Shown here: piece after piece, positions 1 to 11,035 of the stretch | Layout: the number at the start of each line of letters is the position of its first letter | Numbering within the stretch: the first letter of the stretch is position 1 | Assembly: GCA_964035545.1 (NCBI GenBank) | Contig: OZ037773.1 | Coordinates: 1,740,751 to 1,804,750 of the forward strand | Direction: 5' to 3' | DNA: 64,000 nt | DNA from: Bugula neritina | Taxonomy: Eukaryota; Bryozoa; Gymnolaemata; Cheilostomatida; Bugulidae | Made by a program: the position numbers and the translations under genes | Notes under the pieces: model-generated | Seen by the model: the letters and a program-made list of their open reading frames with translations, nothing else | The model's database searches: none | What the model was told of the DNA's origin: nothing

Positions 1-225
1 CAAGATTATGTTTTTAATATAATAACACCATGTGAGGATGTATGGTGTAACATGATAGCTTATAATTCAGGATCTAATTATGACGCAAATATTGCGGACC
101 TTAGTGATATAACCAAGCTAAATACTTTTGTAGTCAGTATACCTAAAAGCCCTTCTTTACCCAAGAATAGGAACTCAGTGAATCGTAGCAGTAATAATGC
201 TGCTGTACCTAGTCCAAAAGATTGA
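1..225 (+). CDS. Unrecognised open frame running in from the left edge
   Basis: Frame 1 is open from the first base to a TGA at 223-225 (74 codons). The translation is rich in Asn and Ser, begins with a segment containing two Cys (PCEDVWCN) and ends with a Ser/Asn/Pro tail. I do not recognise it. It abuts a Penelope-like reverse transcriptase fragment that starts one base out of frame, so it may be the N-terminal part of that element or the end of an unrelated exon. The length is only modestly above chance for this base composition. Confidence 0.25.
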   Translation, partial: QDYVFNIITPCEDVWCNMIAYNSGSNYDANIADLSDITKLNTFVVSIPKSPSLPKNRNSVNRSSNNAAVPSPKD

Positions 226-455
226 CACCAATAGCCTTATTACACCAGCTGGCAAAACAAACAACTTTTACAACATGAAAATTACCAACTACAGAGAGCT
301 ACTGCACAACATCACTAAGGATTACAAAAACTGATCTAAACACACACCAAGAAAAAATCTGTGAAGCTAATCATATTGGGAGGTCTCTGCAAATCGAAGA
401 CAGAATTAAAACCAATGAACTCAATAATATCAACTGTAATGGGTACGAGTGTACT
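224..455 (+). mobile_element. Penelope-like element, reverse transcriptase N-terminal fragment (broken)
   Basis: Two frames joined by one frameshift near 330 read through the region just before the first RT core motif of Penelope-like elements. The first part holds the KTNNFYNM motif followed by YRELLHNITKDYK (family pattern: KTxNxYxM, YxKLLxxNIT, YKK). The second part holds IGRSLQIEDRIKTNE, matching the family's IAKxLxIxDRIE block. The fragment stops before the conserved FITLKDHK block. Assignment is from memory of the family pattern. It lacks a fingers/palm core and an endonuclease, so it is dead. A second fragment of the same family lies at 8755-9475. Confidence 0.65.
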
Positions 456-1398
456 TTATAATGTAACCTCGTTGCCGATTGGCTTTGTGAGCCCGAGCAT
501 GCTCTTTTGCTAGCGGGAGAAAATAGAGCCGGTCGTCCATCATTTCGATTGAGTGAATCTTACTTTTAAACTTTGTTTTTTGTCCTGCTTTATATCTGAA
601 ACGACTATATTTCTATTTAATTGTGCTTTTTATCACCTCTACTTCGTTAAACATGTCAAATTCTCCGTATCCTAAGCAAACTAAGGGTCAAAGAAGCAAG
701 ACCACTGGGTCTCAGTGTTATGCATACAATTGCCACAACTACCAGTACAGCAGTTACAGTAAAGACAAAAAAAATCTCTTTTCACAAGTAAGTGGAGGGC
801 TTTAGTTACAACAATAAGTAATAGTAATGCATCAACTAGCGTAACAGTAGGCCTAATGGTTGTGGTAACGGTGCTGCTGCCTACTACTAGTACTACTAGT
901 AGTACTAGTACTAGAGTAGTAGTACTCTACTTCTACTAGTACTGGTAATACTAATACTCTAATGGCTAAGCCTAATGCCATACTTACAGTATCAGTATGA
1001 TACTACTACTATTACTAGCCTACTGCTAGTGTTACTGCTACTAGTAGAGCACTAGTACTACAGCTGCTAGTAGTACTAATACTACTACTACTACCAGTAC
1101 AGGTACTCAGTACTAGTAGTAGTAACTTACTCATAAATTGTTATTATAATTCGAGTATCAGTATGAGAATGAATAGTACTATTACTAATAGTATTATTAT
1201 GACTAAAAATAACAGTAACTACACAATGTGAAAGTCAAAGTGTGAGTGACTCACTCTGAATATCTACTCATATTAATGTCACTATTATTATTGCTAACAA
1301 CTTTATTATGTTGATGTTATTTACAGCAAGCTTATTATTTTCAAAGCATTATATTATATAGGCACTTAGGCAATGCAATTATAATTGTGTCATCTACT
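456..1398. other. Non-coding stretch with a degenerate ACT/AGT trinucleotide microsatellite
   Basis: From about 870 to 1110 the sequence is dominated by ACT, AGT and TAC triplets on both strands, an imperfect self-complementary trinucleotide repeat. The rest shows no gene. A short frame at 623-805 has no recognisable features. Confidence 0.6.
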
Positions 1399-2845
1399 CA
1401 GGTGTCTCTTGCTACCCAGTTGTTGTCAGCGAGCTGATCATCCTGAATAGTCGATCAGCAATAGCTAAAGGCTACAAGCAGCCTTCACATCTAAAAGGTA
1501 TCAGTGTCATCACTCCTTTTCTGAAAGATACACGATAATATTTGCTAGGCCTAAAGAATAATGAAGAGATACCTCTGTACAAGCCCAAAAGGTAAATTTC
1601 CTATCAACAAAGAAAGTGTTGCTTATATTTAAGATCTAATATGTGCCTGTCCCTATTTGTGTTATTTACAGACATGTTTGTATTACTGGACTTGTACGTG
1701 CCATTGGACACAGTATTTGGATTGGTGGAAAAACTGTTGGTGCCTAAAATGCTCGACTATCTGCTAATGTATAAATTTTCGCAAGACCATTTAGAGCTTT
1801 TCTTCAATGCAGTTCGCCGTTGTGGTATGCTACAGCTCGGAACAGCTATGCATGAAGCCCAGTATGCATGCACTTATGTTAACATGTTCATTATTTCTTC
1901 TCTTACTCTCTTATCTCTTTCCTTCAGGTGTTCGGTTTTTCACTTTGCTTTGATAGGTGCAACTAAGATGGTCGGTTGGCCCAACTGTGTTGCAAAGTGA
2001 ATTTTTTGCATGAGCTTAGTGGTTAAAATGCATGCAACATGAAGTTTGTTAACTTTTGAAGACCAAGAGACAAAGATAATGAATTTTCAAAAAATTCCAA
2101 AACTGTGGTGTCAAAGCAATTGTGCATTTTTAAAATTAAATGACTTTTTTAGCTTAATTGCATGCAAGGTTTTGCTTGTGTTCTAAAAAACATCATTTTT
2201 TTCTGGGTAAACATAATCCAATCTTTATTTGTGAACAGGCAATTGATGTCCAAGCATTTTTTTAAAGTTGTCTATCTAATATCTGTTTTAGGTGGATGGA
2301 ATAATAACCCATCTGTAACTGGCTTTCAGTCTATCTTTAGAAAATTGGTGACCCGATGTGGTGTACTCCAGGCAACTCAGGAAATTCTAAGACATTAGAT
2401 AACACAACTGCTATTTTCGCTTCAACTAGCTATATTCCACCGTTTTCTCAGAAAGATAATGCGGATTCATGATAAGTTGAAACCTGCTGAAAAAGTAAGG
2501 GTTTTAGCTGGCCCTGTTTTGGGTAATGTTGTCTACATCTCTGGGTGGGTTGTCCGAAAAGCACTAAGAAAAGTAACATGTCTAGAGTGCAGGCAAGCTC
2601 TAGTGAACAAGGAGTGGTGCAGTCTCAAGTATGGTGAGCTCAAAAAACTATTGCATGTTGAAAACAATGGTGGGCTTACTATACCTTCAGATGGAGTTAT
2701 TACCACTTGTTTATGCACTCACAAACACCTAAAAGGCCAAAAGTTCATGAAATTACTTCAGCTACAAATAGATGTGAAGCAAGAAATTGGTAAATATGAC
2801 ATTTGGAATTGCTCAACATTCCATGGAAACATCATTAAGCATTGA
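1399..2845 (+). pseudogene. P-element (THAP9-like) transposase pseudogene with intron remnants
   Basis: Several blocks in order match the catalytic and C-terminal parts of P-element/THAP9 transposases. LATQLLSAS is at about 1402 and LNSRSAIAKGYKQP at about 1445-1490. YKFSQDHLELFF (1770-1805) is the hallmark of the family. GGWNNNPS follows across a splice, then a C-terminal block with YISGWVVRKALRK, a CLEC motif and GGLTIPS (about 2530-2700). Splice sites are still readable. Exon end 1592 with GTAAAT joins 1672 after TTTACAG, and exon end 1824 with GTATGC joins 2292 after TTTTAG, restoring the Gly-Gly-Trp codons. The copy is dead: in-frame stops near 1530 and at 2396-2398, a frameshift between about 1720 and 1750, and a missing segment before 1445. 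No THAP DNA-binding domain or terminal repeats were seen. Confidence 0.8.
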
Positions 2846-3699
2846 AAATCATCATTTCTCCCCTTCAAATTTACTCATTGAAGTATATTATGACTTATTC
2901 CAGCACCACATTGCTAAACTAACAAATATTGCTATGCACTAACTAAATTTCAGGCAATGTAGCAACAAAAGTGTACCGTTTAGAGGCCAGTAATAAGGAT
3001 GTGGGTAATAATTCGTTTAGAAGTTATTACAACAGCGTTTATATTACAACATTAGATAATCACAAATATTGTTAATGCATTAAATTATTATTTTTTGTTT
3101 ATTCTGTAATTCTATTTCAATCACTTATTGCTTTAGGATCAGCACTTAAAAACATAATTTAAAACCTTGAAAGGTTTAAGGAAATCTGTTACTTGCCTGT
3201 GTTGTAAAGCTGTGTTTTACCATCGGTTTTTTTATATTATTTATAAACTTTTATACTTGTTATCCTTACTGTCAGTTTTTATTTATTAAGACTGAAATTT
3301 GCTTTGCTGTTGCTATTCATTTCATTTTGACTAATTTGTTGATCCTATCAATAAATATGTAATGCATTTGTTAGGTTATTACAGTTATTATCATATATAC
3401 TTGAGGTACATGTTTCATAAAATGATAATTAGTCATGAAATTACAAATGCCAAAAATAAAATAAACAGAATAATTGGTTCCCGCTTCACAGTGCTGAATT
3501 TTCATTATTTTTTAGTGTTTACCTCAATTTATAAGCTCTAATAGCTTGCACTTATAATGGATTTTACTACAACTACTGTGTGCAAAACAAGTAGGCGTGG
3601 TTAAGTGTACCACGCTAAGACGGAGCTAAACTATTTGGCCATGCTAAAACGTCCTTGGCCTCTCCAGGTCTATTCCAGCTCAGTGGCTTTTATAATTAG
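2846..3699. other. AT-rich non-coding stretch
   Basis: I see no gene, RNA or repeat that can be named here; all frames are short and the sequence is about 70 percent AT. Confidence 0.5.
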
Positions 3700-4040
3700 T
3701 CTAAGGTTGACAATATTTTACACTGTTAATCCCAGTGTAATTATTGGTTGCAAGTAATCAATTATTCATTAATTGTTGCTGTTGCCTGGTTTATAACTGC
3801 TTATCCCAGTCAGCCAATTTCATATTGTAGACTGCAGTAAGCAAAAGCAGGTTGTGGCAGCAAGAGAATAATCTTTTCTTGTTGTCTTCAGTTGATACTG
3901 AATTTGACAGGTTATCTCTGTTAAAACAGTAGTCATACACTTATCGTAATAACCCCCACAGGTAGTTGTGTAGAGGCACCGTTGGGTCACTCGCCTTACA
4001 GTAAAAATCCTCTGCACTGGTGGCAGCGGTAGAATCAGTT
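3700..4040 (+). mobile_element. Possible LTR remnant followed by a tRNA-Leu type primer-binding site
   Basis: At 4016-4033 the sequence CTGGTGGCAGCGGTAGAA resembles the primer-binding site of LTR retrotransposons that use a tRNA-Leu whose 3' end reads CCGCTGCCACCA. The preceding 300 bases contain a promoter-like AT-rich stretch and would be the place of an LTR, but I cannot find a second LTR or coding region after it. No gag or pol follows directly. Confidence 0.35.
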
Positions 4041-5025
4041 ATTGAAGATAAGACTGAAAATAATCGTCCCTTAAATAGCTGAATAAGTAGGATTGTTGTT
4101 GGTTAAATTCAGGTGAATAAGATGACCGCCCACAACATTGCTGTGTGTTTCACTCTCAACTTCTATCACTCTAAACCCAACTGCAAGCAGATCCAGTTGC
4201 AGACAGAGACTGTAGAGATCTGTATCACCAACGTCTTCAACATAGGTCACCAAAAAAATCGAGAAGAAACATCACATGGTATAATTCTCTATTCCACAGC
4301 TGCAGTGCACTACCCTCAATTAAAACGCTCTGTATAATATTATACATAGCGATAAGCTCTACTTATCTCGCCCAGCTTGGTATATTATTAGTAAAAAAAC
4401 AGATCATCATTATAAAATTGAGTGAAGAATATTATTTAACTTTGAAACCCAGAATGAAATAGTGTACTTTGAAAAAAATTAAGAGCTTAACTTTTAGGGC
4501 AAGTGAGTAGGGGAGAGTGGGGAAGACGGACCAGTGGGTAATATGAACCACCGCTTGATTGAGTGATTCTAGTTTTTTTCTTTATGTCATGTAACATTAC
4601 TGTTCCAGAGTATCACACGCTGCTTCTGCATATGCAATTCTGTTTCCACATACAAGGTGAGTAAATTATAATTATAGGCAAAAAATTTAAATATTTTGAA
4701 TCATAGTTAATCAGAAATATCTTTGCTGTATATCAACTCACAAGTTTAACATTTTCCACAACAGCAACTCAAAATGTGTTAAAGTAACCTGCATAAGCTT
4801 GAGAAGAAAACACTTAGGATTTGTGAAAAAACTTAAAATTTCTCCTTTGATAGCTCGAGGGGTAAAATTGACCCAAGTTCGAGCGGGTAATATGGAACAA
4901 TGGTTGATATTACCCCAACTTTAGGTATCCTATCTGTCAGGTTATTATATATTTTTGAGTCATTAAATGTAGAAATAAACATAATTTAAGACACCAACAA
5001 AGTATTATTTCATTTTGAAACCTGC
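4041..5025. other. Non-coding stretch with two GGGTAATATGRA-type repeat motifs
   Basis: A G-rich motif at about 4510-4550 (ACGGACCAGTGGGTAATATG) recurs in altered form at about 4860-4905 (TCGAGCGGGTAATATGGAAC). These look like the degraded ends or internal repeats of a DNA transposon. The sequence between is AT-rich without open frames. Confidence 0.35.
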
Positions 5026-6416
5026 ATGTATTTACTCTGTTTTGAAGGTTTTAAAAAAGCCAAGAAATTCTCCTTGGCTGGCCTGAAAGCCAATCCAGCC
5101 AAGTGTGCTACGTTGAATATTAAGGTGTTATGCGGTAAGTGGGTGTGTGATGACAGACCATTCCTTGAGATAGCTGGCACAAAGGTGACTGCGCTGAGTG
5201 TCACTGACACTTACAAGTATCTTGGTGTGCAGGTAGGCTCAATGAATGTAGGGAGTAACCCCTCAAAGAGCTTGGAGACAGCAGTGAAGAAATTGACAAA
5301 AGCCCCACTTAAACCGCAGCAAAGGTTGTTTTTATTAAGGACCTTCGTAATTCCAAAATTCTACCATGCACTCGTTTTGTCACCTCCGACCGGAAAGGTG
5401 CTGACTCACCTTGACTACATTGTGAGATCAGAATGTAAAAAATGGCTAAAGGTACATATACATTTTGCTAGCGCAAATTTCTATGCACCAGTTAGCGCAG
5501 GAGGGTTAGGAATCCCATCGTTTAGGTATACGATTCGGAGGTTACGATTCGAAAGGGTTGCTAGGTTAACAGATTATGAGGATCCGCTAGTCGAGGCTGT
5601 CATCGATGCGAAAGAGCTAGCACCGCCCAGGATTTTGGGAAAAACCATAGGAAGTAAAAAAGAAGAGGAAAGCCTATGGAAAGCAAAGATGTTAGAAGCC
5701 ACCGATGGAAAGGGACTAGCAGAACACGAAGAAGTCCACAAGCGCATAGATGGACAAGAGAACCAACAAAGATATTAACAGGTAGAGACTTTATCAGAAT
5801 CAACCATCTTAGATACAAAACGCTAGTCACGAACTCGTTGAGGAACAGGATCAATAAAAGCGTTTCAGTGTACTGCCCGGTATGTGTTAATACCCCACAT
5901 ACGTTAAGCCACATGCTACAAACTTGCCCGAGATCTCATGGCCCACGGATACATAGACACAACAGCATAGTTGATTACATTTGTAAAAGGCTGGAAATGA
6001 AAGGGTATGGGGTGCTTTCGGAGCCGCATATCAGGGACGCGTCAGGGCTACTCAAGCCAGACATCGTGTACTGGCACGAAGCCTCGGAAGAGGTGAAAGT
6101 GCTGGACATAGCTATCGTCTCCGACCATGTGGCTCTGGAGGTACCCTATAATGGAAAAGTGGAAAAGTATAACGTCGAGAAAGTAAGGAAATACGCCAGA
6201 GATGTAAGCCAGAAAGAGATGGTGTCGATAGGAGGTTTCATAATAAACTGGAGAGGCGCAATATCGAAGCGAAGCGTGAAATTCTGTAAAGATTTCATTA
6301 GTACGAGAGAACTCCCAATATTGTCATTGAGGACAATGCAATATGGGGTTTACATATACGATATGTGGCACAAGTCGACGGTAATGTTGAATGAAATCGA
6401 GGAAGTGGACTCGTAG
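5026..6416 (+). mobile_element. R2-like non-LTR retrotransposon, 5'-truncated, with frameshift
   Basis: Two overlapping frames (5026-5778 and 5676-6416) together read as the C-terminal half of an RLE-type retrotransposon polyprotein. The first covers the end of the reverse transcriptase and the thumb (GLKANPAKCATL, YLGVQVG, GGLGIPSF). The second opens with TGRDFIRINHLRYKTL, then a CCHC knuckle (CPVC, then His, then Cys; about 5873-5926) followed by a PHIRDASGLLKPDIV...VKVLDIA block. That block carries the K-P-D and later D residues of the restriction-like endonuclease. A frameshift lies in the overlap, roughly 5690-5770. The element starts within the RT, typical of 5' truncation by incomplete reverse transcription. 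The C-terminus is intact to a TAG at 6414-6416. No 28S rDNA target sequence flanks it, so it is not at the canonical R2 site. Confidence 0.85.
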
Positions 6417-6589
6417 GACAGGTTGCATTGTCAAACATTTTTCTAGAATTTTTCAGTCATCATACCTGAAAGACAGGACGGAATATATCCCCTATTAATT
6501 AAATTTAACTTAACCCTTCAGCCATGGGAGACCACCAAATGGTTTAATGAACCTGTTGACTTACCTCGGATAGAGGAAAGACAGGCAAG

Positions 6590-7020
6590 TGAGAGATCCA
6601 AATTTACTGAAAATATTAAAACTGGACTAAGCCAACGTGAATCTGCTGCAAAATATAGGATTCTACGCACTACTTTTCTTAGGTATGCAGCTCGAAGTTG
6701 AGAGATAAAAAATCAGCACTAGGTCAGAAGGCAGCATTTACCGCAAAAGAGAAATCAAACCTGACAGAATATATCCTAGACTGTTATAAAACATTTTTAT
6801 GGGCTAGGCTTACAAAAAAACCAGAGAGCTAGCATATAGCTACGCAATCAATTTACAAAAAGAAACAATTCCTCAACCTTGGCGTGCGAAGAAAATGGTA
6901 GACAAAGATTGGCTAGAAAGCTCAATGGTGCGGTAAGTCTTCGAACCTTAGAAGCGACCAAACTAGGCAGAGCTTTCAACAGAATGACAATTTCAGAATC
7001 TTTCCATAACCTGGAACATG
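6590..7020 (+). mobile_element. Pogo/Tigger-type transposase N-terminal DNA-binding remnant
   Basis: Across several frames the sequence reads as the psq-type helix-turn-helix (GLSQRESAAKYRI, then a TLLRY-like block), LGQKAAFTAKEKSNLTEYI, YSYAINLQKETIPQPW, KMVDKDWLESSM and LRTLEATKLGRAFNR. This is the order found in HTH_psq/CENPB-type transposases of the pogo superfamily. Multiple frameshifts and stops make it a relic, and no DDE catalytic domain follows. It ends abruptly where BEL/Pao sequence begins. Confidence 0.65.
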
Positions 7021-7640
7021 TCCTTAAGCCTTGACTGGGATGATCATATCAATGCACCGCTGACTACGAGATGGAAAGATTGGATACAATAACTGAAGAA
7101 TATTCGTGTAGATCGATGTATAAAGACAATACGTTTTGGAGGTCAAACAAGCAAAACTGCATCACATCAGCGATGCTAGCGAAAATGAATATGGAGCATG
7201 CTCATATATCAAGCTTATTGATGTTAATGATAAGGGGCATCGCTCATGAATTTTGTCAAAGGCTAGAGTAGCGCCATTAGAGCCTTCTACTATACCAAGG
7301 ATGGAGCTTAAAGGCGCTGTCGTGGCTACTAAACTTAACGAGAAGAGAACTGAAGAGAGAACTGGATATTGAGATTGACGCAACTTACTTCTCGACAGAC
7401 AGCATCATCGTGCCAGGATATATCAAAAACGAAACTACTAAATTCCCACCATACGTGACAAACAGAGCAACTCAGATCAGAAAGTCGACAGAATCCCAAC
7501 AATGGAATCACGTATCTAATACTACAAATTCTGCTGACATGGCATCAAGAAGTATCACAGTTCACCAACTGGATATTTTAGATAGGTTACTGGCCCCGAG
7601 TTCTTATGAAAAACGAATCTGAGAGATGCGCTAGATCAGC
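7021..7640 (+). mobile_element. BEL/Pao LTR retrotransposon pol fragment (RT end to RNase H)
   Basis: Across frameshifts the sequence reads LDWDDHINAPLTTRWKDW, then ISDASENEYGACSYI, RVAPLEPSTIPRMELKGAV and STDSIIVPGYIKNETTKFPPYV. It ends with QWNHVSNTTNSADMASRSI (frame 7410-7622). This is the order of the connection and RNase H regions of BEL/Pao pol, including the His-x-SDAS and TDS positions. There are no LTRs or integrase nearby, and the piece joins directly to a pogo fragment on its left. Confidence 0.75.
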
Positions 7641-8754
7641 AACCACAGAGTTTTGATATCTCGCAATGTTATCAGGAGTTGCACAATGTGGTTAAATTGA
7701 GTTATCTGAAAGAAAAATATTATAAAAACAAATTTAAACATACATCTGCAGTTGCCAAGACAGTAGTAACAGTTGGTAATATACTGTAAGGCATATCTTT
7801 AATCGTTCAGTATTTATTTGTTCATGAATACAGACAGTAGACAATAACTTGAATTTTCAGTGATAACCACAAAATTAACTGTTCAACAGTGCTTGTGCAG
7901 ATAGGCTATAGAGATTTGGGCTACAATTATTAGAAGATTGATCGAGCCACACCCAGTTATGTGGTTACTTGCAACTGGCAGTTGGTATGAATTGGTTTTA
8001 TCCCTAGTCATAGTTATTTCAAAATGTATAGTTAAAATTTGATTTTTTAACTACCTTTCTACTAGATATTCTTTCAAATTTACTAGAAAAGACATTAGGT
8101 TTAACTTTAATAGATATTGGCATAGTAGTGCAGACTCAATCATTTGACATTGAGTTGGGTTATAACTTATATTCCATAACTAGGCAATAAATAGCAATTT
8201 CATCGGTGAAAACTGCTTATTGTCAACTTGATTGTATCTAATGCAAGTTAATTTTGAAGTTGTTGTGCCAATATACAAAAAGAAATAAAGGAAAAAAACT
8301 TCGGCCAAAGTTGCTTACTGTCATTATTATGAAAAGAAATTTACAAGTAACATAAAAGACAGCACCTTGGCGGCGAAAGGTGACCATAAAGACATTATAG
8401 AGAATTTCACAATGAAAATGAGCTGTGCAAGTGATGCTGTCAGCTGATGTATCAATCTCAAAAAGAGAGATAAGCTGGCAGGATTTCGACAACATTGCAT
8501 AATAGAGGTAATAAGCACCATGTTTCAACAGGCATTCCCGAAAGCATTTTCTACAGTTAGGTAATAGTTGCATATTGTTGTCATAATAAAATACCACGTT
8601 CCTACTTGAAAGAATTTTAGTTTCAATAAAATTAAAGGCTTTCCAGATCATTAGTAGTAAATCTACGCAAAACCAAAATGCTTATTATCAGCAACAAAAT
8701 AGAAGACCTGATAAATAAGGCTGTAACTCCATAATTAGCTTTAAATAATAAATA
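7641..8754. other. AT-rich non-coding stretch
   Basis: I find no recognisable gene. A 137-codon frame on the minus strand (8238-8651) has no family resemblance and no splice context, so I do not call it. Confidence 0.5.
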
Positions 8755-9475
8755 TTTGGACAATAACTTCTAAGGTAATTAAATGGTTTACAAGTTTAGG
8801 TAGCAACAAACGTTTATCTTTTGTTGTATTTGACATTGTCAAATTTTATCTTTCTATCTCTAATGAAATACTCCACACTGCACTTGAATTTGCTGCAGAA
8901 CATACAACCATAATAGTTACAGATTGCACTATAATTTTCCATGCCAGGAAAATGTTATACCAATATGGCCAACCTTGGAGCAAAAAGTGTGGCTCAGTAT
9001 TTGATATCACAATGGGCAGCTATGACAGTGCAGAATGTCGAACTCTAGTTGGCATATTTTTACTTCGTAAAGTCAACCAGAAGTTTGGAAATACCTTTGG
9101 TCTGTATCATGATGACGGCCTAAAAGTAACCGACACGCTGAAAAACATTGATGGAACTAAAAAATCGATGAAAATTTTTTTTTCAAAAACAATCTAAAAG
9201 TAACTATTGAAGTTAACAAGTCAACTACCTAGATATAAATTTTGACGTCAGTAAAACCATACAGAAACCTCATGTAAAACTTAACAGCAAAATTTCATAT
9301 GTAAACCCTACATTTAACCATCCACTCCATATCATAAGAAACATCCCACAAGCCATAAGCAACAAGCTTTCCCACCTTTCATCTAACGAAGAAGTTTTTA
9401 GTCAATCAACAAAGATACATCAAGAAGCAATAACTAAAAGTGAGTATACATATAGCTTAACATTTCAGCCAACAC
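8755..9475 (+). mobile_element. Penelope-like element, reverse transcriptase core (broken)
   Basis: The sequence reads KVIKWFTSL, FDIVKFYLSIS, PWSKKCGSVFDITMGSYD, LVGIFLL, GLYHDDGLKV, and later YLDINFDVSKTIQ, NHPLHIIRNIPQAI and SNEEVFSQ. This is the ordered set of Penelope-like RT motifs, with the catalytic Asp pair in YHDDGL at about 9110. The longest open part is 8952-9197; frameshifts follow a run of T near 9175. No GIY-YIG endonuclease domain was seen downstream. Relative to the fragment at 224-455, about 80 residues of RT are missing between the two. Confidence 0.8.
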
Positions 9476-9477
9476 AC

Positions 9478-10100
9478 ATAACTAGTAGACCAAAAAGAGC
9501 GAAAAGCTGAGGAGAAGCCGAAAAAAGTTTACGGAAAGCCTGGAGCAATCTACTGCTTTTTGTGTCGAGCGATAAGGGATCATTCTGCTTCAGACTGCAA
9601 CCAGAACAGGTGTTATAACTGTGGCTAAAAGGGCCACTTTGCCAAAAGCTGCACCACCGACTACTGTTGATCCTGCAATGTGCAGGGTCACATAATGGAG
9701 ACATGTGTTGCCGGCGGCGCCCTCTATGCTGCCATAAGAAAGACCAGACGCCATGGGTTCTGACACTGCACTTTATTCAAAGGTAGTGACAAAAAGATCG
9801 AAGATTGATGAGGCTACACCACCACCCCCAGGAATGAACTTCCACGATACGATGTCGTTCTTCTTGAATGGCGTGACTAAACAGAAACTGATCGATCTGG
9901 AGGCATATGACTCCAAGTTCCAGGCAATTGCAGAAAAGAGAGCAGAGGTGGACTGACAAAAAGTCGCTTTGAAGCAAGAGCTTCGGGCAGCTGAGCTTGT
10001 GGAGCCAGCTATGGAGTACATGCAGAAGGCACTTCCGTTGGTTGAACAAAAATTTCTTGATAAAGGCACTTGTTCGACTCGACTCCATATTGCATGAATA
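9478..10100 (+). pseudogene. Gag-like zinc-knuckle protein remnant
   Basis: One frame reads KERKAEEKPKKVYGKPG and then three Cys-His knuckles between about 9562 and 9700. The first is C-x2-C-x5-H-x4-C; the second and third are C-x2-C-x4-H-x4-C. Both later knuckles carry a stop codon (TAA in knuckle 2, TGA in knuckle 3). A second open stretch at 9753-10098 (TPPPPGMNFHDTMSFF, one TGA at 9954-9956) follows in a different frame and is unrecognised. This looks like nucleic-acid-binding gag or LINE ORF1 sequence. I cannot tell which element it came from. Confidence 0.55.
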
Positions 10101-10370
10101 AAACAAAGTCGATTTGCCCACACACTCAAGTGACATTATATACACTGTTGTGAATTACAATAGTGATCTGAACTATTTAAGCAAAAATCAATCACTTAGA
10201 CCATGCTAGAAGGCAGTTCCGTTACTAACGATGTCACATGAATTAAGTTTTTTTGTTCAACACTAAAACCAGTTTATTGCCATACCTAGAGTTGGGCAGT
10301 CTAATTCTCTGATCTACTTAAAAATCGATCATAAATATGAATATTAGAATATAAGAATATAACTTGGTGT

Positions 10371-11035
10371 CAGCAGTGGGATAAGTTGAATATTTATGTC
10401 ATTTTTGCATTGATTGATCTGTCTTACTTTGAGTCAGTCAAAGTTTTGAGTTATAGAGCAGCCATCTGAAATAATTTTTGAAGTCAATGTACCTGAGAAT
10501 AAACGTAGGCGCAAAGAAATTTTGAAAATTATCTTTTAGCAATAAATTTAAATTTTCGAGAAAAGCTAATCTTACAGATCAGGAGCTACAGAAAAAAAGG
10601 TATCTATAGGAGACAAATGGCATTGTTTCTTCACATAGCTGGCGATGAAACCAATGCACTGATAACTGAGCTTGAGTTCGCTAAGGTAAAAAATAGGGAT
10701 AAGTTGGTTGATGACCTTGATGTTTTTGATACGCATCGTAATCATAAAAAAAGAATTATATGAATATGCTTCCTGGTCCATGTTTCAGTTACCCAACGAG
10801 CCTGTTTACGTTATCTTAAACGGCTTAAAACCCAAGGAAGCCAGCCTGAATTCAAGGATGAAATTAAATCTAAAATGATATTGCTTCGAATAGGTTTTGT
10901 AATTTCTTCAATAAAGTTAAAAGAATGTTTCTTGAGGGAGAACACTATAACACTGAAGAAAGCTGTTAATGACCCCAGGGCTTCCAAGCAAATATTAGTG
11001 CTTGAACAAATAGACATGTTACAACAAATTTCAAA
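10371..11035 (+). mobile_element. Ty3/gypsy retrotransposon 5' end: primer-binding site and gag remnant
   Basis: At 10371-10388 the sequence TTGGTGTCAGCAGTGGGA matches the primer-binding site of gypsy elements primed by tRNA-Leu. A gag-type protein follows over three frames: RQMALFLHIAGDETNALI, KLVDDLDVFDTHRN, YEYASWSMFQLPNEPVYVI, EFKDEIKSKMILLRIGF, LRENTITLKKAVNDPRAS and EQIDMLQQI (about 10570-11035). The order matches gypsy capsid proteins. Indels near 10755 and 10830 break it. An LTR should lie within about 10100-10370, but no partner LTR is visible. Confidence 0.7.

Noticed and set aside
8238-8651. 137-codon minus-strand frame
   Set aside because: No family resemblance, AT-rich composition, no splice or regulatory context.
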